DNA of 64,000 nt from Podospora pseudoanserina. Taxonomy: Eukaryota > Ascomycota > Sordariomycetes > Sordariales > Podosporaceae. A program made the position numbers and the translations under genes. The notes under the pieces were generated by a model. It searched no databases, was not told the origin of the DNA, and saw only the letters and a program-made list of their open reading frames with translations. The DNA lies in the NCBI RefSeq assembly GCF_035222485.1, contig NC_085924.1, positions 1,984,001 to 2,048,000 on the forward strand, written 5' to 3'. Shown here piece by piece: positions 1 to 10,270 of the stretch (its first letter is position 1; each line of letters opens with the position of its first letter).

Positions 1-1497
1 GTTGTCGCCCTCGATGTCAAAGCCTTTGAATCTGCTTACACCTCTTCGAGTCCGCACTCTTCGAGGAGGCAGTTGTGGCGAGGGTTCTCTCTCCACCTCT
101 CTTTGCTGGGGCGCTGTCGGCTCGGTCGATGGCTGATCTATTTCCATGCGAACACCTGGTTCTTTGTGAGCTTCAGGACGTGACATTGCCGGTTCGGATT
201 GACTAGCCTCTTCCAAGGGGCGTCGCAACATGGAAGCATCGCAGTCCAGAATCGCCTCAATAAATTCGCGCTGGTCGATTGGTCGATGGTCGAGCCGCTG
301 AGCAAATTCTGTGAGAAACTGCGCATACCATTCGTAGTTTTCATCTTTCGGGATGTATCGAACAAGCACCACTCCCTTCCCCTCGCTGCCATCCTCAAAA
401 GACCCAAGCCCCTTTTCACCAGCCACGCCTTTGACGAAACGGACGAAATCATCCACGTCCGTTCGTCCTGGCGTCACCGCATTCAACACCGCTTTACCCC
501 TCCCAGAAGTGATGGGAGAGAGGAGGTTTTCAAACTGTTTCTTCTCGTAAAAAACAAACGTATACCCTTCAAACACCTCCTGTCGCCGTTCATCCGGAGC
601 GTAGGCTGTGCTGGGTCGTTCTCCGGTCTCTTCACCTCGTGGCGGCAAGTGGTCGAGAGCATTGGGCCAATGGTGATCAAAGTCTTGTTCCAACGCGCTC
701 GACGAGCCTTCCTCGGCATCGGCTGGTGTTGTTGCTGCATTGATGATGGTGTTGATGAAGCTCTCGGTGACAATAAGTTTGCCATTAATGAGAGCTTGAA
801 GCCCCTTCGACGTGTTGCGCTTCTTTGACACGACGTGGGTGGTGGTTTCTTCGTATTCAGCCGAGTATTTTATATCCAATTGTTCGAGATCATCGCGAAG
901 CTTTGTCCACGGGTCTGCACGTAACTCCTTGGTAGTGAAGGAGAAGCTCAGCACAACGGGGTACCACTGAATGCTATATCACAGCCACACCGCGTGTCAG
1001 CCATCGCAATGACAGATATACAGCGAGGAAGGCTTACCGCAGAAGCTTCTGGCACATTCCTAGCTTGACTGTATTCACAGTCTCGGTGAGGACTTTCTTC
1101 TGGCCGCGTATCTGGACATCGTTTACGGTGGTTCCCTTTTTTGAATCGAGATCTTCAATGGTGATCTGGGATCTGGAGGTAATGTTGCGCTACTATCGTC
1201 AACGCCAGTCGCGCTTTAACAATACTGGGTGCTACATACGCCGCCGCCTTCCGGGACAGGCTCAACCTTGATGGTGATGTGTTTACGCGAAATGGTCTTG
1301 TCAGAGATAATGAGCTGACCAGCCTCAGATACCGTGCGGCCGAAGAGGTAGAGCTTTCCAGGCCGCAGCCAGAGCTTCTTGCCTGGTTTGCGCGTTAGCT
1401 GCAGGTACGCTTGCAAAAAGCAGGGATGCAGTGATTGAAGATAGAAACGACGGTTTCGAGGCTTACCTTCGAAAAGATCGCTCTCAAGCAGCCACAT
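1..1497 (-). CDS. nbs1: Nibrin/XRS2-like DNA double-strand-break repair protein, N-terminal part (runs off left edge)
   Basis: Subunit of the nuclear Mre11-Rad50-Nbs1 complex that senses and processes double-strand breaks and recruits the ATM/Tel1 kinase. Four exons are visible: 1467-1497, 1240-1382, 1038-1165 and 1-973 (still open at the edge). Introns are GT..AG with good branch sites, for example GCTAACG ten bases before the first acceptor. The product opens MWLLESDLFEGKKLWLRPGK and continues as a forkhead-associated domain with FGRT, ISRKHITI and DSKKGTTVND. A BRCT-like stretch follows, including THVVSKKRNTSKGLQALINGK. The last visible residues, RFKGFDIEGDN, resemble the conserved middle of fungal Nbs1. 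The C-terminal Mre11- and Tel1-binding parts lie outside. The family assignment is strong from FHA at the extreme N-terminus plus BRCT. The intron phases agree throughout, and the long last exon has few Met codons. Confidence 0.85.
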
Positions 1498-1872
1498 GAT
1501 TGTTGCTTGAGGCAAGGCAAGGCAGTAGAGAGTAGAATAGGTTCGATAAAGATGGCACGAATCTGAGGGTGCTGCAGCTGGTGCGCGTGGGACCAAGGAT
1601 TGCCGTCCTAGAAAAGTCCAGAAAGTTGAAGCTCGGAGCATTGGAGAGGTACCGACACGTCATTTACGCGACTCCACGTGACTATAATGCACTCTCCACA
1701 TGGACCCAAGCACGGGTCACTACAATAGTTTGATAATGAGAACCTTGAGGGCCAGATAGGGAGATCGGGCTATTTCAATGACCATCATGACTTGAACTAC
1801 TTCCTAAGTAGGTATCTATACACAAAGCTACCAATATTTGCCAGTTTTTTCCAACAAAGGCCTTCTTCCCAT
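1498..1872. other. Intergenic: nbs1 promoter and 3' flank of the hydrolase
   Basis: No gene seen. It holds the nbs1 upstream region and the 3' untranslated region of the next minus-strand gene. Confidence 0.5.
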
Positions 1873-3911
1873 TCAAACAAGAGTTGGGTTCAAAATAGCA
1901 AGCTCTTGCAAATGCTTGCGCCAGGCCCCGACATGATCTTCCATGACAAAACTGTCAGTCGCTGCTACCTTCTGGCCCTGTTTAACTCCATAAAGATACG
2001 GTTTCTTGTCAGCATAACAATGAGTTTCAGCCTCGTTTGGAAGCTTGCCATGCAGGATAAAGTCTCTAGCGATCGAATTTGTACACTGAGAGGTATCCCT
2101 CGACGAGTGTCCATATCCATGATGAACAATCATCCGAGCATTGGAGCCCATCTCATGCAGGAGTCTCCTCCCATTTCGGAGAGGCGTTGCCGGATCGTAG
2201 GTTTCTGCAATCAGAAGGACTGGGTGCTTCAGTTTATGTCCGAGGTGACCACGGTAGACTTCAGCAGGACGAGGCCAGTAGGTGTTAAAGTGACGGCAGG
2301 GAAACACGTTGTAGAACCGGCTATTTCCCGCGATCCAGTTTTTGGTGGTCATATTGCCCCAAAGCGAGAGCCACCACTCAAGGTCATCGGGCTCCGTAGC
2401 GTCGAATGAATCACTGCAAATCACCAAAGTCCCAAGCTCTTCTGTAGAAGGAGGCTCAGGACTGGCGAGGCAAGGCTTTCGGGGTTGAAATACCAGGAGG
2501 TCTTGTCAATCAGAGTGGCTGCAAGTGTGGCGTTGCCTTCCTCGAGGCCCAAAAGAGCTTCGGCGAGCGCTGGCCAACTTTGTGCGTTATACATGGCGCC
2601 GTATATTGTGTTTACCAGAGCCGAATATGTGACAACAACAGGGCCGCTTGTTGGGATGTAAGCGGAGGCTGGCCGGTCGAAGAGTGATGAAAGAAGGGTT
2701 TCCAACCGGCTTTGGAGGCCATCAAGGGTGACAGGTTTGCCGTTCCTTGACTTTGCCAGAGCGCAATATCTCGACCCAGCGTTGACACACTCACCCAGAA
2801 AACCGTCCCGCCAGGCATCTGTTGCATTGTCCAACGCTGCCCAGCCAAAACCTCCACGTAGACGATGGTCTTTGACATATTCGGTGCCATCGAGGATCAT
2901 GCGGCCGGAACGGTTGGGAAACATGGACACATAGGTTTGCGCAATACCTGTCCCATAGCTCACAAAATTTCCCGTGACTTCGTTTTCACCAAGTGCCGCT
3001 CGAATCTGTTCAAGATCTCTTGCAACAAAGGCCGTGGAGACGAACCGACCCAGGTCTCCGTGGCGCTCCCAGCATGCTCTCATGACAGCAGCGTTCATTG
3101 CGTCAACAAGTTCAACTTGATCCCGATGAGAAGCCGACACGGATCGGTGTTTCGATACCAACAACTCCCAGTGGTCCCGGTCTGCATCATGAGGGAAACA
3201 GGCCACAGCGGGTTGAGACATGTTGACACCCCGGGGATCCCAACCCAAAATGTCAAACTTGCCATCGCTAAGTCTCTCGGTTATATTTTGCCCTGCGCGC
3301 CATGCATAGCTCGTCCCACTTCCTCCCGGTCCCCCAGGCTCGATGATGATGGTTCTTTCACTCTTTCGGCCGACCTGATCGTCCAAGGCGGTATATGTTG
3401 AACTGATCCTGGCAAGTCCCGAAACTTGGAACTTGGTGACAGCAAGACGGGCAATGCGGTTGTTGGACTTATTGGTGTAGTCCAGTGGGACATCCAAAAA
3501 TCCACACATAAATATGCCACGACCGGCGTATGGGTCCTCTTTCCGCCCATCGCTGCTATTTCCAACAGTCAACCCCCAGCTCCAATGAGCAGGGTTGGGG
3601 TCAAACAAACCAAACCAGCTCTTTTCGAATTCAACATCGTCCAACGGCGGCGGTGTTGTTCTTGGTGTACAGGGTTGAAATCGAAACGGATCGTGGGGCT
3701 TCGGAAACTTTCCATACGGAGAATCAGGGATTTGTGTCTTGAAGCAGCTCAAAGGGCTATTACTGTGGCACTTCGAGAATGGCGAGAACCAAACTAAGCT
3801 CCCGACAACGAGCCCAAGAACGATCCATTCACGAACAGACTTGGGCTCTGAAAGCGGGGCCGCCAGAGACGGCCGTTTCTCCAACGCGGCTGAGGATCTA
3901 AATTTGTTCAT
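1873..3911 (-). CDS. Membrane-anchored alpha/beta-hydrolase, tripeptidyl aminopeptidase-like, with an apparent frameshift
   Basis: Predicted serine exopeptidase of the TAP/SCO clan: an alpha/beta-hydrolase core plus a TAP-like C-terminal domain. The ATG at 3911 is followed by a single hydrophobic segment at about residues 29-45 (WIVLGLVVGSLVWF), so a type II anchored extracellular enzyme is likely. Seen motifs: oxyanion-type IIEPGGPGGSG, FDILGWDPRGV, nucleophile context FVSYGTGIAQTYVSMFP, acidic residue context AETYDPATPL and histidine context HHGYGHSS. The first 496 codons (3911-2421) end at a TGA. The remaining conserved C-terminus (from about 2460 down to 1873, with LVICSDSFDAT) is in another frame. 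The join at about 2460-2490 is either a real frameshift, a sequence error, or an 80-nt intron (GTATTT..TTTGCAG) that would splice in phase but remove the hydrophobic LVI. The family is secure; whether the gene is intact is open. Confidence 0.72.
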
Positions 3912-4953
3912 TGTGGTTGTTGTCTTTTGAAACGGTTGGCTTAGACATGGTCATTGAAGATGGGTGTGCTATTTCATTTCAGGGTGGTCCAAACTCCTTG
4001 CACCTGCAGCAGCCTCTCGGCTGAAAGACCGCCTCTTCTAATAATGCCTTCCGGGTTAATAACAATGGTTTTGATGCTGTTGATTCGTTGAAACGGCTCG
4101 TAAGTGAGGTAGGTAGCAATCATAATCGATACGTTCTGGTAGCGCAAGCGAAAATATTTCCCGCTGAGAGGCCTGTCACAAGTTAGACCCATCGTTCGCT
4201 CTTAGTACTGGGTAACTATTTCAGAACCGTAGCACGGTTGAATATAGGGGGTTCCTCGACTGGATCTTGGATGCTCTCTTCGATGCCCTTGGTGGGGTTT
4301 ATCAAACGCCAGCAGACATGGGTGGGGTATCTTTGCGTGTGACACATGCAGGGCTTCACAAGGGTGGGCCTGTTTCCCCACAAATCACGGCGGTTCGGCA
4401 CATGACGTAATTCCTCGTCCCATCTGTGCAGATGTACGATTTGACGATAGAGCGCTGCCAGATAGTATCCAAGGCTCATCTCAAACCTGATATGCACCAT
4501 CCGGGTGATTTCAAGGCGCAAGCAGAGCCGCTGCCAGACATGAGACATAATTGGCCAGCTGGCCAGTCGACCTCGGCCTCAACGCTGTAGAATCCAGAGG
4601 CATCCACAGCCCAGCCACAAGAGAAACGTAAGTGTCTGTCATATGCTGGAGAGCAAGCGGTGTACAAGCCTGCCGGAGCATACGACATTTCTGTCTTGGT
4701 TTGACTTGTCGTTGGCACACCACGTCATTGGGTGTGGCGCTACCGCCATGGTTGAGCCCAAGAGACTACATGCCAGGAGTATAATATAATTTCCAACAAG
4801 CCCTTCAGAGCAAACTTTCTTTGTTCACACACAAATACTTCTTTTTCGGTCAGGTCTTCCTCTGTCTGCCTTCTCACCTTGAGCCCTCCAACAAGAAAAT
4901 AAACTCATTCTTCCAATCAGCCACACCGAAAGAAAGACAGCAATCATCTCAAA
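3912..4953. other. Intergenic, 1.0 kb, no confident gene
   Basis: Short minus-strand reading frames at 3974-4192, 4216-4548 and 4476-4723 resemble nothing I recognise, and the last ones lack ATG at their left limit. It probably holds the promoters of the flanking divergent genes. Confidence 0.45.
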
Positions 4954-5431
4954 ATGGAGCGTTTCGTCCCCTGGGTCCACATTGCCGCGGCCATATTCTC
5001 CGTCATTCTCTTGGGAATAAGCGCATATGGTGAGTATTTCTCATCAGGCTGAAAGTTCCTAACTGACACATCTCGCAGTTGTGCACGTTACATGGGGCCA
5101 CCCGACTCCCAATTTCATCTTGTTCAGCTCTCTCTGGTCTCTTCTGGTTTTTGGCTATGTGGCTATGGCACCACGATTTGCCCCTAGACTCTTCCACGGC
5201 ACCATTTCACTGGCTCTGTTGTGGTTGACGACCATCTTCTGGTTCGCCGGCGCAATTGCCTATTCGGTTTGGGCCGGATATCCGTATTGCCACGGCTCAA
5301 TTTGGTGTGGCTCGAACCAGGCGGGAATTGCCTTTAGCTGGATTCTTTTTGTGCTCTTTACTTTCTTGGCCGTCGTCGAGACTCTCCGTTTCCGAAGGGG
5401 TTCCGTACGCACAGGGCCTGCCGTTGTTTAG
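4954..5431 (+). CDS. Small four-TM MARVEL-domain-like membrane protein
   Basis: Two exons, 4954-5029 and 5079-5431, joined by a 49-nt intron (GTGAGT..CGCAG with CTAACTGAC near its end), give 142 residues. The protein is almost entirely four hydrophobic segments: about residues 6-25, 36-55, 68-88 and 108-128. Charged or Gly-rich turns separate them. This is the size and shape of the fungal MARVEL-like family, whose members sit in plasma-membrane microdomains or vesicles and mostly lack a defined function. The segment YPYCHGSIWCGSNQAG before TM4 carries a pair of cysteines that could form the extracellular loop disulfide common in MARVEL proteins. The ATG at 4954 is the first in frame and directly opens TM1. 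Family call is by topology and general similarity, not by a diagnostic motif. Confidence 0.7.
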
Positions 5432-5991
5432 AGAGCTCGGTCGTTGCAAAATTCGGACTGAGGCGGCACCGTGTGCAGGGCAGGAAAAAGATCACTGACC
5501 CGCGATGCCGGGGTAGCATGACCTGGGGGTTGACGCTTGACGAGCAGGTTTGGATTTTTCATACATCGATGATCGGGACATAGGAAGGACTAGATATATA
5601 ATTTCTCACATGATACCCCTCTAAGGACTGGCGAAGGAATATTGGCGTTTGGGTTTAATATATGGGAGTTCCAAAATGTTGCAGGCCATCTACTCGTGTG
5701 ATTGCCAATGTACCAAGGAAGTAAGTGATCTTGGTAAATTCCTGTTAGTAAACAACCCTAACCCGGGATTTTGTACGCCACCTTATGGGATCCGCAGTTT
5801 AACCGGCGTCGGCATTGAGTCACCAGCCAGGCGCCACATCCGTCGGCCAACTGCCAACCACCCAGATCCATCAACATTTCTCGACTTTCATCACCTTTGC
5901 GCCGCCATCACCCAGTCTCACGACAGCAATCGCAAAGCGACAACAAACTACCCGGACCGACCACCGAGACCCACAAACTCTACATTTAAAA
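5432..5991. other. Intergenic: 3' flank of the MARVEL gene and rps30 promoter
   Basis: No gene recognised. The pyrimidine/CA-rich stretch just before 5992 is typical of a ribosomal protein gene leader. Confidence 0.5.
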
Positions 5992-6383
5992 ATGGGCAAA
6001 GTTCACGGATCCCTCGCCCGCGCTGGTACGTCTCATCGGCAATCAATCCTTTGTGTACAAAGATTCTCGGCTAACCACGGTCGCGAATAGGCAAGGTCAA
6101 GTCGCAGACCCCCAAGGTTCGAAAACCCGTTCCCAGACGTCGAGCCCGATCTTCAAAGCTGGATGGCGACTGATTCAGCACGAACTATAGGTCGAGAAGC
6201 AAGAGAAGGCCAAGACCCCCAAGGGCCGCGCCCACAAGCGTGAGATCTATACTCGCCGCTTCGTCAACATTACCCTCACCCCTGGTGGCAAGAGAAAGGT
6301 ATGATATTGTGGGGACTGAAATCCTCAAGCTACAGCTACTTACGAGGCCTGCCGAATAGATGAATGCGAACCCAACCGCTTAA
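5992..6383 (+). CDS. rps30: 40S ribosomal protein eS30 (S30)
   Basis: Very small, basic structural protein of the cytoplasmic small ribosomal subunit. Four exons, 5992-6025, 6091-6116, 6191-6298 and 6360-6383, encode 63 residues. The protein starts [20 protein letters not shown], continues [20 protein letters not shown] and ends GGKRKMNANPTA, a near-standard eS30 sequence. As in other fungi there is no ubiquitin-like (FUBI) fusion ahead of it. All four exons keep phase and the introns have usual borders (GTACGT..ATAG, GTTCGA..ATAG, GTATGA..ATAG). It is easy to miss because the longest exon is only 108 nt. It lies 0.8 kb upstream of, and in the same direction as, the uS5 gene. High expression is expected from the family, not from anything measured here. 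Confidence 0.93.
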
Positions 6384-7163
6384 ATCGAATGAACATCACT
6401 GAGGGAGGGGCTCTATCTCGCTAGGCGTTGAGGATCGGGCATGGGAATATGGGCTCGCTATCTTTCTAACGGCGCTTGGACTCGGTCGGCAACGTTGCGC
6501 TGGTAATTGCGGTGGCCATCTTAGCCTGGCATCAGGGCGCATCGGCGTTTCGGTCGGAGAATGACATGATGTCCGTTTGGGGCCGACATCTGGCCATAGA
6601 GTTGAGAAATTTTATTGGGGCCGTGTGGCCATAATCCAAGAGATCTCATAATCAACACCGGTTTGGAGTTCCTCCCATGTCTTGAATGTCTGTCTCTGCT
6701 CAACAGGAGGGAATATGCAGCATCCTTCTCATGACAATGAATTTCCAAGGTGCAGCATATTCCGACTGACTGGGACCGTATACTACATCCCATCCCCAGC
6801 TATGTGTCAGTGAATGATGTGAATGCTCACGGATCTGAGCCAAGCCAGGAAGTTGTTCTGTCTGCATGAGATGCTGGTCTGTTTATCTTATCAGCCTCTT
6901 GGCTGAGCGAGAGCTGTCATTTGCTGGAACAGAATTAATATGGGGTTACTCGCCAGTCTGGGCGTGTGGCTTCAGCTGGCACAGTGGTGGGAGCTCTCCG
7001 GCCCCACAAAGATTTTTAGGGTTGGTTGGCTCTGCGCACCAGTTTCGAGAAATTCGCAGCAAAAAGCTTCCCCGCCTAGAGAAAAAAGTCCGCCTTGAAG
7101 CGACCGACCGAGTTCCACGACAACAACATCTCCCCTTTCGACACCCACCGAAACATCGAAATC
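6384..7163. other. Intergenic between rps30 and rps2
   Basis: No gene seen. The last ~100 bases are the rps2 leader; an in-frame upstream start codon at 7095 exists, but the conserved N-terminus begins at 7164. Confidence 0.5.
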
Positions 7164-8126
7164 ATGGCTGATCGGGGAACTGGTGCCCGCGGCGGCGGCT
7201 TTGCTGCTCGTGGTGATCGTGGTGGTGATCGCGGCCGTGGCCGTGGCCGTGGACGTGGACGTCGCGGCGGCAACAAGAACGACGAGAAGGAGTGGCAGCC
7301 CGTCACCAAGCTCGGTCGTCTCGTCAAGGCCGGCAAGATTAAGAGCATGGAGGAGATCTACCTCCACTCTCTCCCCATCAAGGAGTACCAGATCGTGGAT
7401 TACTTCCTCCCCAAGCTCAAGGATGAGGTCATGAAGGTGCGCATTTTCACCAAACCACGAACCCCAGCCCGACGATTCGAAAACACCGTTCCGCTCGATT
7501 TCAGAGCAGTTTCTAACATGCAATTTTACTCCCCTACAGATCAAGCCCGTCCAGAAGCAGACTCGTGCCGGTCAGCGTACCCGCTTCAAGGCTATCGTTA
7601 TCATTGGTGATTCCGAGGGTCACGTCGGTCTCGGTATCAAGACTTCCAAGGAAGTCGCGACTGCCATCCGTGCCGCCATCATCATCGCTAAGCTCAGCGT
7701 TGTTCCCGTCAGACGTGGTTACTGGGGTGCCAACCTCGGTGCTCCCCACTCCCTCCCCACCAAGGAGAGTGGCAAGTGCGGTTCCGTCACCGTCCGTGTA
7801 AGTAGCAGATCAAGCCTGGCGCGCCAGCTCAAGGGACTCAGAAATGCTAATTGGACGCCCAGCTCATCCCTGCCCCCCGTGGTACTGCCATCGTCGCTTC
7901 CCCCGCCGTCAAGCGTCTCCTCCAGCTCGCGGGTATCGAGGATGCCTACTCCTCTTCTTCCGGCTCCACCAAGACCCTCGAGAACACCCTCAAGGCCACC
8001 TTCGCCGCTGTCTCCAACACCTACGGTTTCCTCACCCCCAACTTGTGGAAGGAGACCAAGCTTATCCGCTCTCCTCTGGAGGAGTTTGCCGACACCCTCC
8101 GGGACGGCAAGCGTTACACCAACTAG
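7164..8126 (+). CDS. rps2: 40S ribosomal protein uS5 (S2)
   Basis: Core protein of the small ribosomal subunit at the mRNA entry channel, needed for decoding accuracy. Three exons, 7164-7436, 7540-7797 and 7863-8126, encode 264 residues, the usual eukaryotic length. The N-terminus is Gly/Arg-rich ([20 protein letters not shown], an RGG-type arginine methylation region). It is followed by the double-stranded RNA-binding-like S5 N-terminal domain ([27 protein letters not shown]) and the S5 C-terminal domain ([28 protein letters not shown]). The introns are 103 and 65 nt; the second has a GCTAATT branch site and both fall in phase 0. Start chosen at MADRG, the family start. There is strong C-ending codon bias, as expected for a highly expressed gene. 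Confidence 0.96.
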
Positions 8127-8811
8127 GTTGCTTCTGAATGAGGGTGATGCTCAGTCAGTGGGATGTGGTGCTTTGGGGCGTCTATGGTTCTGCGTGCATG
8201 GGCTCCGGCAATAGACAAGGGCTGTCAAAAATAGCATGATTGGCCTAAATCACAAATTATGATTTGATCACGAAGTCTATGGTTTTTGTTTCTTTACAAA
8301 ACAGTTCCGTCTTCTGGTGCACAGTGATAGGCCTGGTGAGGTGTCAGTGTGTCCAACTGGGTCAACACCTCGTTTCACTAGTTGTAGTTGACTTTCTGTA
8401 GGTTCGCTTGGCTCCTCCTATGCATCCCTCCCCTGGAAGGCACAATCATCAGGTAGCATGTCGATGAACCATATTGAAAACTCGCTTCTTATTTGGACCA
8501 TAGCGGAGGATTTGATCCTCTCTGCACGCAATCCCGATCGACATACTCGCTTTTGCTTACATGCTTACAGCCTGTGGAAGGGGTCATCTTGGTAACTGAC
8601 TGCAGGAAGATCGACTTCTCCAAGCTGCTGTTCATCTTGATTCTTTCTTGGACGCCTACTCTACCTCAAGTGATTGGACACGACGCTTGTCTTGGATCTT
8701 TTTGGACTTTAAGTTTTGGGCTAGTTTTGCCATCTTGATTTTGGAGCTGTCTCGATTAAAGCCTTACTTTTCTACAGTTGCCCGTTAAGCACTTACGGCC
8801 TGTCTAGCAGC
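8127..8811. other. Intergenic, 0.7 kb
   Basis: 3' flank of rps2 and upstream region of the WSC-like gene. No gene seen. Confidence 0.5.
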
Positions 8812-10270
8812 ATGCCTCGAGTCGGTCGTTGTTCGCTTCTCTTTCTCCTACTTCCAACTGTCCACGGCCTGTGGTATTCGACCATTTCTCCAAACCTGTC
8901 GATAGTTCAATCCAATGGGAGACAATGGCTCCCTTTGCCACCCCATGAAGGTTAGGCATCCCCGACCTTCCGCTCCAAATCTATTGTCTTCTCTTTTTGC
9001 TCTGAAGCCCATCGCTACGCCTGAAGTACCCCCTCCAGTCCCGACAGCAGCCTAGGCTTCCCCCACAATCCCGCAAGGTATGTCACCTGTTTCCTGGCCA
9101 ACATGGCCATGTTCTTTCTTGCCCGAACTGAAAGCTTCAACCATTACGTCGATACCTGGTGGGATGACCAACAAGCTCTGTATCAAGTTCAGTCTGATAC
9201 GCCCTTTTTCGCTGGCCGCTACCGAGTACGGCTTCGAGTGCTACTGTGGCGATGTGCTGGTGGACTCTTGGTTGATGGGTGGTGATTCGGACTGCAACAA
9301 GCCGCGCCCTGCTGTTGCGACAGGCAATCGCGATTGCGAATGGGCGATGAGTCTCTGGAACGCCGACGATGGCAAAGTTCCCAAGGTTTTCGGTCCTCAA
9401 GAGCATTTTGTGCCTCCCACCCTTGCTCCTGGTGAAATTGACGTCCTTGCCTACGTGGGTGGCCTGCGACAGACTGCTGTATTGGTTGCAACTCCGGTAT
9501 ATGAGTGGCCGGCTGGGAGTCATACACCCTCGTCGTCGTCTTCATATGCTTCAAATATCGATATGGCAGCTCTTGCAGCCAGCGTCCACGCCATTGTATC
9601 AGCTGCCATGAAGCAGGCACAAGGGCTTGTGGTATCGGAAGTTCGGAGAAAAGTCCATGGGGACCTTACAGAAAGGGTCGCCAAAGCAGCTATTGATAGC
9701 ACTACCACCGCCACATTCAGCACGACAAGGGCGCTCACGACTACTGTTACATGCGCCGAGTCTACTAGTTCATTAGTGACGAGCAATTCACTGACATCGT
9801 TGATAACCTCCCATCTGTAGTGTCTCATCAGGCGGAGGTGACAGGCACTATCTCGAATGATTCACTGACACCACTGATGGCCCCATGCCATCCCTGTCTG
9901 ATCTGGACTCGAATAGCTTTGGGTCAGACCCGACTGTTCCAAGTCCCTCTACGGTTCCTGGGAGCGTCAGCGTTGCGGCCTCTCAGTTACCCTCGACATC
10001 TCCGGATTTGGGCATAGTCTCAAACGAAACGACTGAGTCAACGTTCCCTGATGCTTTCAGTCAGGTCATCGTCATCACAGTGATGACAACAACCCTACCA
10101 GTTATAGCTAGTATGGCGGCGTCCCAGCAGACTCAACCACCATACCTAGCTTGCCTCTGGCTGTCACACCCTTTCTCGGCGTCAGTACTTGGGAACAGGC
10201 ACCGCAGGGGGCACATACATATGTGGCTACTGGTGGACAACGGAGGGAACGGTGGTCTTTTGTGGCATGA
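8812..10270 (+). CDS. Possible secreted WSC-domain-like protein (uncertain multi-exon model)
   Basis: The ATG at 8812 opens a clear signal-peptide-like sequence, MPRVGRCSLLFLLLPTVHG. Further on, LAATEYGFECYCGD (near 9215-9257) is the hallmark of WSC carbohydrate-binding domains. It is followed by a Ser/Thr-rich region such as secreted or wall-anchored fungal proteins carry. A model that stays in phase uses exons 8812-8950, 9056-9077, 9193-9816, 9917-10064 and 10112-10270, with introns of 105, 115, 100 and 47 nt. The 22-nt exon 2 is speculative, and the model loses part of the usual WSC N-terminus (GGMTNKLC lies inside the proposed intron). Several expected WSC cysteines are absent, so this may equally be a decaying copy. 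A single long frame, 9080-9820, is open without splicing. Function would be cell-wall binding or stress sensing, by family only. Confidence 0.4.

Noticed and set aside
199-828. Long plus-strand open frame of 209 codons at the left end
   Set aside because: It is the antisense shadow of the nbs1 last exon, whose minus-strand frame carries the conserved BRCT-like sequence.
3974-4723. Short minus-strand frames as a small secreted protein gene
   Set aside because: The longest ones start with GTG, no signal peptide is present, and they cannot be joined by good splice sites.
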